Assembly: GCF_020639365.1 (NCBI RefSeq)
Contig: NZ_JAINUL010000001.1
Coordinates: 3,374,270 to 3,438,269 of the forward strand
Length of the DNA: 64,000 nucleotides
Source: Streptomyces flavotricini
GTDB lineage: Bacteria; Actinomycetota; Actinomycetes; Streptomycetales; Streptomycetaceae
Reading direction: 5' to 3'
Numbering within the stretch: position 1 is the first letter of the stretch; each line of letters opens with the position of its first letter. The translations under genes and the position numbers were made by a program. Below the pieces are notes generated by a model that was not told the DNA's origin, searched no databases, and saw nothing but the letters and a program-made list of their open reading frames with translations. Of the stretch, positions 62,316-64,000 are shown in pieces.

Positions 62316-62342
62316 AACAGAAGGGTCGGGCCGCGCATTCCC
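62316..62342 (-). promoter_or_regulatory. SigR-dependent promoter (sigRp2-like)
   Basis: On the minus strand GGGAAT (62337-62342) and GTT (62316-62318) are separated by exactly 18 bases from GGAAT, the SigR consensus. It would start an mRNA about 40 bases before ATG 62268 and drive the long form. Confidence 0.82.
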
Positions 62343-62414
62343 CGCCGGGGCCCGTTCCCACGGCCTCTGTCAGGTGGGCGCCCACGGTGTGGTACGGATC
62401 ACCCCGGGTCCGTC

Positions 62415-63110
62415 TCACTCCCCGGACCGCGCCCGTCTCGGGGAGAGCCCGGCGAGCCATGCGGCGACGGCCCCGGTGATCACCGCGAGGGCCTCGTCCT
62501 GGGACAGGTCCGCCTTCTTCGGCACGGCGAAACCGTGATCGCCGAAGGGGACCTCCACCAGTTCGTACGGTGCCTGCGCGGTCGGCGGCGGGAACTCCGC
62601 GGGCCGCCCGAAGGGGTCCCGGCCGCCCTGGACCACCAGGGTGGGCAGCCCGGCCCCGGTGAGCTCACCGGCCCGGGACTTCTCGGGCCGGCCCGGCGGG
62701 TGCAGCGGGATCGCCAGGGCCAGCACCCCGGCCGCCCCCAGCTCCGCGGCGGTACGGCAGGCCACCCGGGCCCCGGCGCTGCGGCCGCCCGCCACCACCG
62801 GCAGCCCGGGTGCGGCCAGCGCCGGCCACAGGCCCCGCCAGCCCTCGTCCAGCACCTTGGGCGCGGCGGCCACCTTCTTCCCTGCCACCCGCCACGGCTG
62901 CTCGACCAGCGCCACGGTGACCCCGTGGGCGGGCAGGGCGGCGGCCAGGGCCACGAGGTCGCGGGCCTCGATCCCGCCGCCGGCGCCGTGGCTCACGGCC
63001 AGCACGAGGCGTGCGGCCGTACCGGCGGGGACGGGGTGCCAGGTGATGCGGGCCTCGCCCGCGGGGGTGTCGACGCTCTCGGTGCGCGTGCGCGTGGTCA
63101 TGGCGCCCAT
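62415..63110 (-). CDS. Alpha/beta hydrolase family protein (KANL3/Tex30-like)
   Basis: A 231-residue cytoplasmic hydrolase. The elbow is [10 protein letters not shown] with nucleophile S111; the acid is probably the Asp in [10 protein letters not shown] and the His is in [21 protein letters not shown] near residue 40 is the oxyanion loop. The substrate is unknown. ATG 63110 and ATG 63101 are both possible. It is 146 bases upstream of the long sigR start on the same strand. Confidence 0.88.
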   Translation of the reverse strand: MGAMTTRTRTESVDTPAGEARITWHPVPAGTAARLVLAVSHGAGGGIEARDLVALAAALPAHGVTVALVEQPWRVAGKKVAAAPKVLDEGWRGLWPALAAPGLPVVAGGRSAGARVACRTAAELGAAGVLALAIPLHPPGRPEKSRAGELTGAGLPTLVVQGGRDPFGRPAEFPPPTAQAPYELVEVPFGDHGFAVPKKADLSQDEALAVITGAVAAWLAGLSPRRARSGE

Positions 63111-63147
63111 CCTGCCCGGGGCGTCCCTCCGGGGGCGGAAGCCCCGG

Positions 63148-63963
63148 CTAGAAGAGCGTGGCCTCCTCCGGCGCGGCCAGCTCCTGCAGCAGCTCGGGCC
63201 CGTTGTTGCGCACGTTGCTGACGGCGGTGGAGACCGGGTAGGCGCGCATCAGCCCGCCCGGCGGCGGCGCGAGCAGGGCCTGGAGTTCGTCGGTGTCGGT
63301 CCGGGCCGGGTCCAGCCAGGCGTCCCAGCGGTCCGGGGGCAGCATCAGCGGCATCCGGGGGTGGATCTCGGCGAGCGAGGCGGGCCCCTCCGCGGGGGCG
63401 ACGCCCAGCGGCCCGGTCTCGGCCTCGGCCGTGATCACGGAGCAGGTGGCCCACCAGGCCTGCGGGTGGTCGCCGGGGAGGGTCGGGTCGCGCCAGAACT
63501 CGTACACGCCGGCCATGGCGAAGACGGAGCCGTCGGCGGGGAGCACGAAATAGGGCTGCTTGCGGGCCCGCTTCTTCTTGCCCTCGACCTCCAGCTGCCG
63601 CTCGTCGTGGGCGGTGACCCACTCGTAGTAGCCGTCGGCGGGGACGATGCAGCGGCGCTGCGCGAAGGGGCGGCGGAAGGAGGGCTTCTCCGCCACGGTC
63701 TCGGACCGGGCGTTGATCATCCGGGCGGCGCCCTCGGGGTTCTTGGCCCACGAGGGGACGAGCCCCCAGCGCACCGTGCGCAGCTGACGAACCGGACGCG
63801 GGTCCGGAGCGTCTTTCACGGGACGGTCGAGGACGACGTGGACCTCTTTCGTCGGCGCCACGTTCCAGTCGGGGGCCAGGGTCTCCTCGGGCTCCCACTT
63901 CTCGATGCCGAAGGCCTCCACCAGGTCCTCCGGCTTACGACTCGCTGCATACCGTCCGCACAT
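63148..63963 (-). CDS. SRAP-domain protein (HMCES/YedK family)
   Basis: A 271-residue SOS response-associated peptidase. The N-terminus MCGRYA makes Cys2 the catalytic residue after Met removal; NVAPT, PADGYYEW and IHPRMP carry the remaining active-site Asn, Glu and His. Such proteins crosslink to abasic sites in single-stranded DNA and protect them. ATG 63963 is the exact family start, although an in-frame upstream codon exists. It precedes the hydrolase gene by 37 bases and may be co-transcribed. Confidence 0.94.
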   Translation of the reverse strand: MCGRYAASRKPEDLVEAFGIEKWEPEETLAPDWNVAPTKEVHVVLDRPVKDAPDPRPVRQLRTVRWGLVPSWAKNPEGAARMINARSETVAEKPSFRRPFAQRRCIVPADGYYEWVTAHDERQLEVEGKKKRARKQPYFVLPADGSVFAMAGVYEFWRDPTLPGDHPQAWWATCSVITAEAETGPLGVAPAEGPASLAEIHPRMPLMLPPDRWDAWLDPARTDTDELQALLAPPPGGLMRAYPVSTAVSNVRNNGPELLQELAAPEEATLF

Positions 63964-64000
63964 GGCTGCCAGACTGCCATCCCACCCGCCCACCACCGCA

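Overview
The window is high-GC DNA with actinobacterial coding style: strong third-position G/C, many GTG starts, 1-4 bp start/stop overlaps and long antisense shadow frames. It is almost certainly Streptomyces chromosome. Recognisable markers occur in an order known from the S. coelicolor core region: sodN-sodX, wblE and pdtaS, dasR-dasABCD-nagB, nrdABS behind a B12 riboswitch, and sigR-rsrA. I see no insertion sequence, prophage, tRNA, rRNA or CRISPR array.

Left edge (1-8.2 kb, leftward): a five-gene unit. It runs from a trypsin-fold VMAP-type protein to a MoxR-like AAA+ ATPase, a SAV_2336-type vWA/TPR protein, an FxsA-type RiPP precursor, and an FxsB radical SAM/SPASM peptide maturase that runs off the window. 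This joins an NTP-dependent conflict-type ternary system (MoxR / vWA / VMAP) to a cyclophane-type RiPP in one apparent operon. It is the most unusual part of the window. From 8.3 to 35 kb the DNA is mostly housekeeping and small regulons: nickel superoxide dismutase with its maturation protease; a polar amino-acid ABC transporter; malic enzyme; an HTH/Clp-N pair behind a repeated operator; PadR with a DUF4097 protein; snapalysin with its LysR regulator; a family 2B encapsulin with a polyprenyl synthase (likely cargo); NsrR with flavohaemoglobin and matching operators; a Na+/H+ antiporter beside a UBP-type zinc finger protein; and an RsbW-like/SigF-like pair.

From 35 to 50 kb: WblE and a PdtaS-like kinase are convergent, as in mycobacteria. 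Next comes an intergenic region with a probable DasR-controlled small RNA in the position of S. coelicolor scr5239. The N-acetylglucosamine locus follows (nagB, dasD, dasC, dasB, dasA, dasR), with three further dre-type DasR sites, then cstA with a YbdD/YjiX-family partner.

From 50 to 64 kb: a cobalamin riboswitch controls nrdA-nrdB and an AraC-family regulator (nrdS). Then come a GlxA-type regulator, peptide deformylase, a TPR protein, a tandem HD / HD-GYP membrane pair, and the redox-stress module rsrA-sigR. SigR has both its short form and the 55-residue-longer form, plus a good SigR-type autoregulatory promoter. An alpha/beta hydrolase and an SRAP (HMCES/YedK) protein close the window.

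All functions are assigned by reading motifs and family resemblance; no database search was run. Start codons were chosen by ribosome-binding site, overlap with the upstream gene and known family N-termini.
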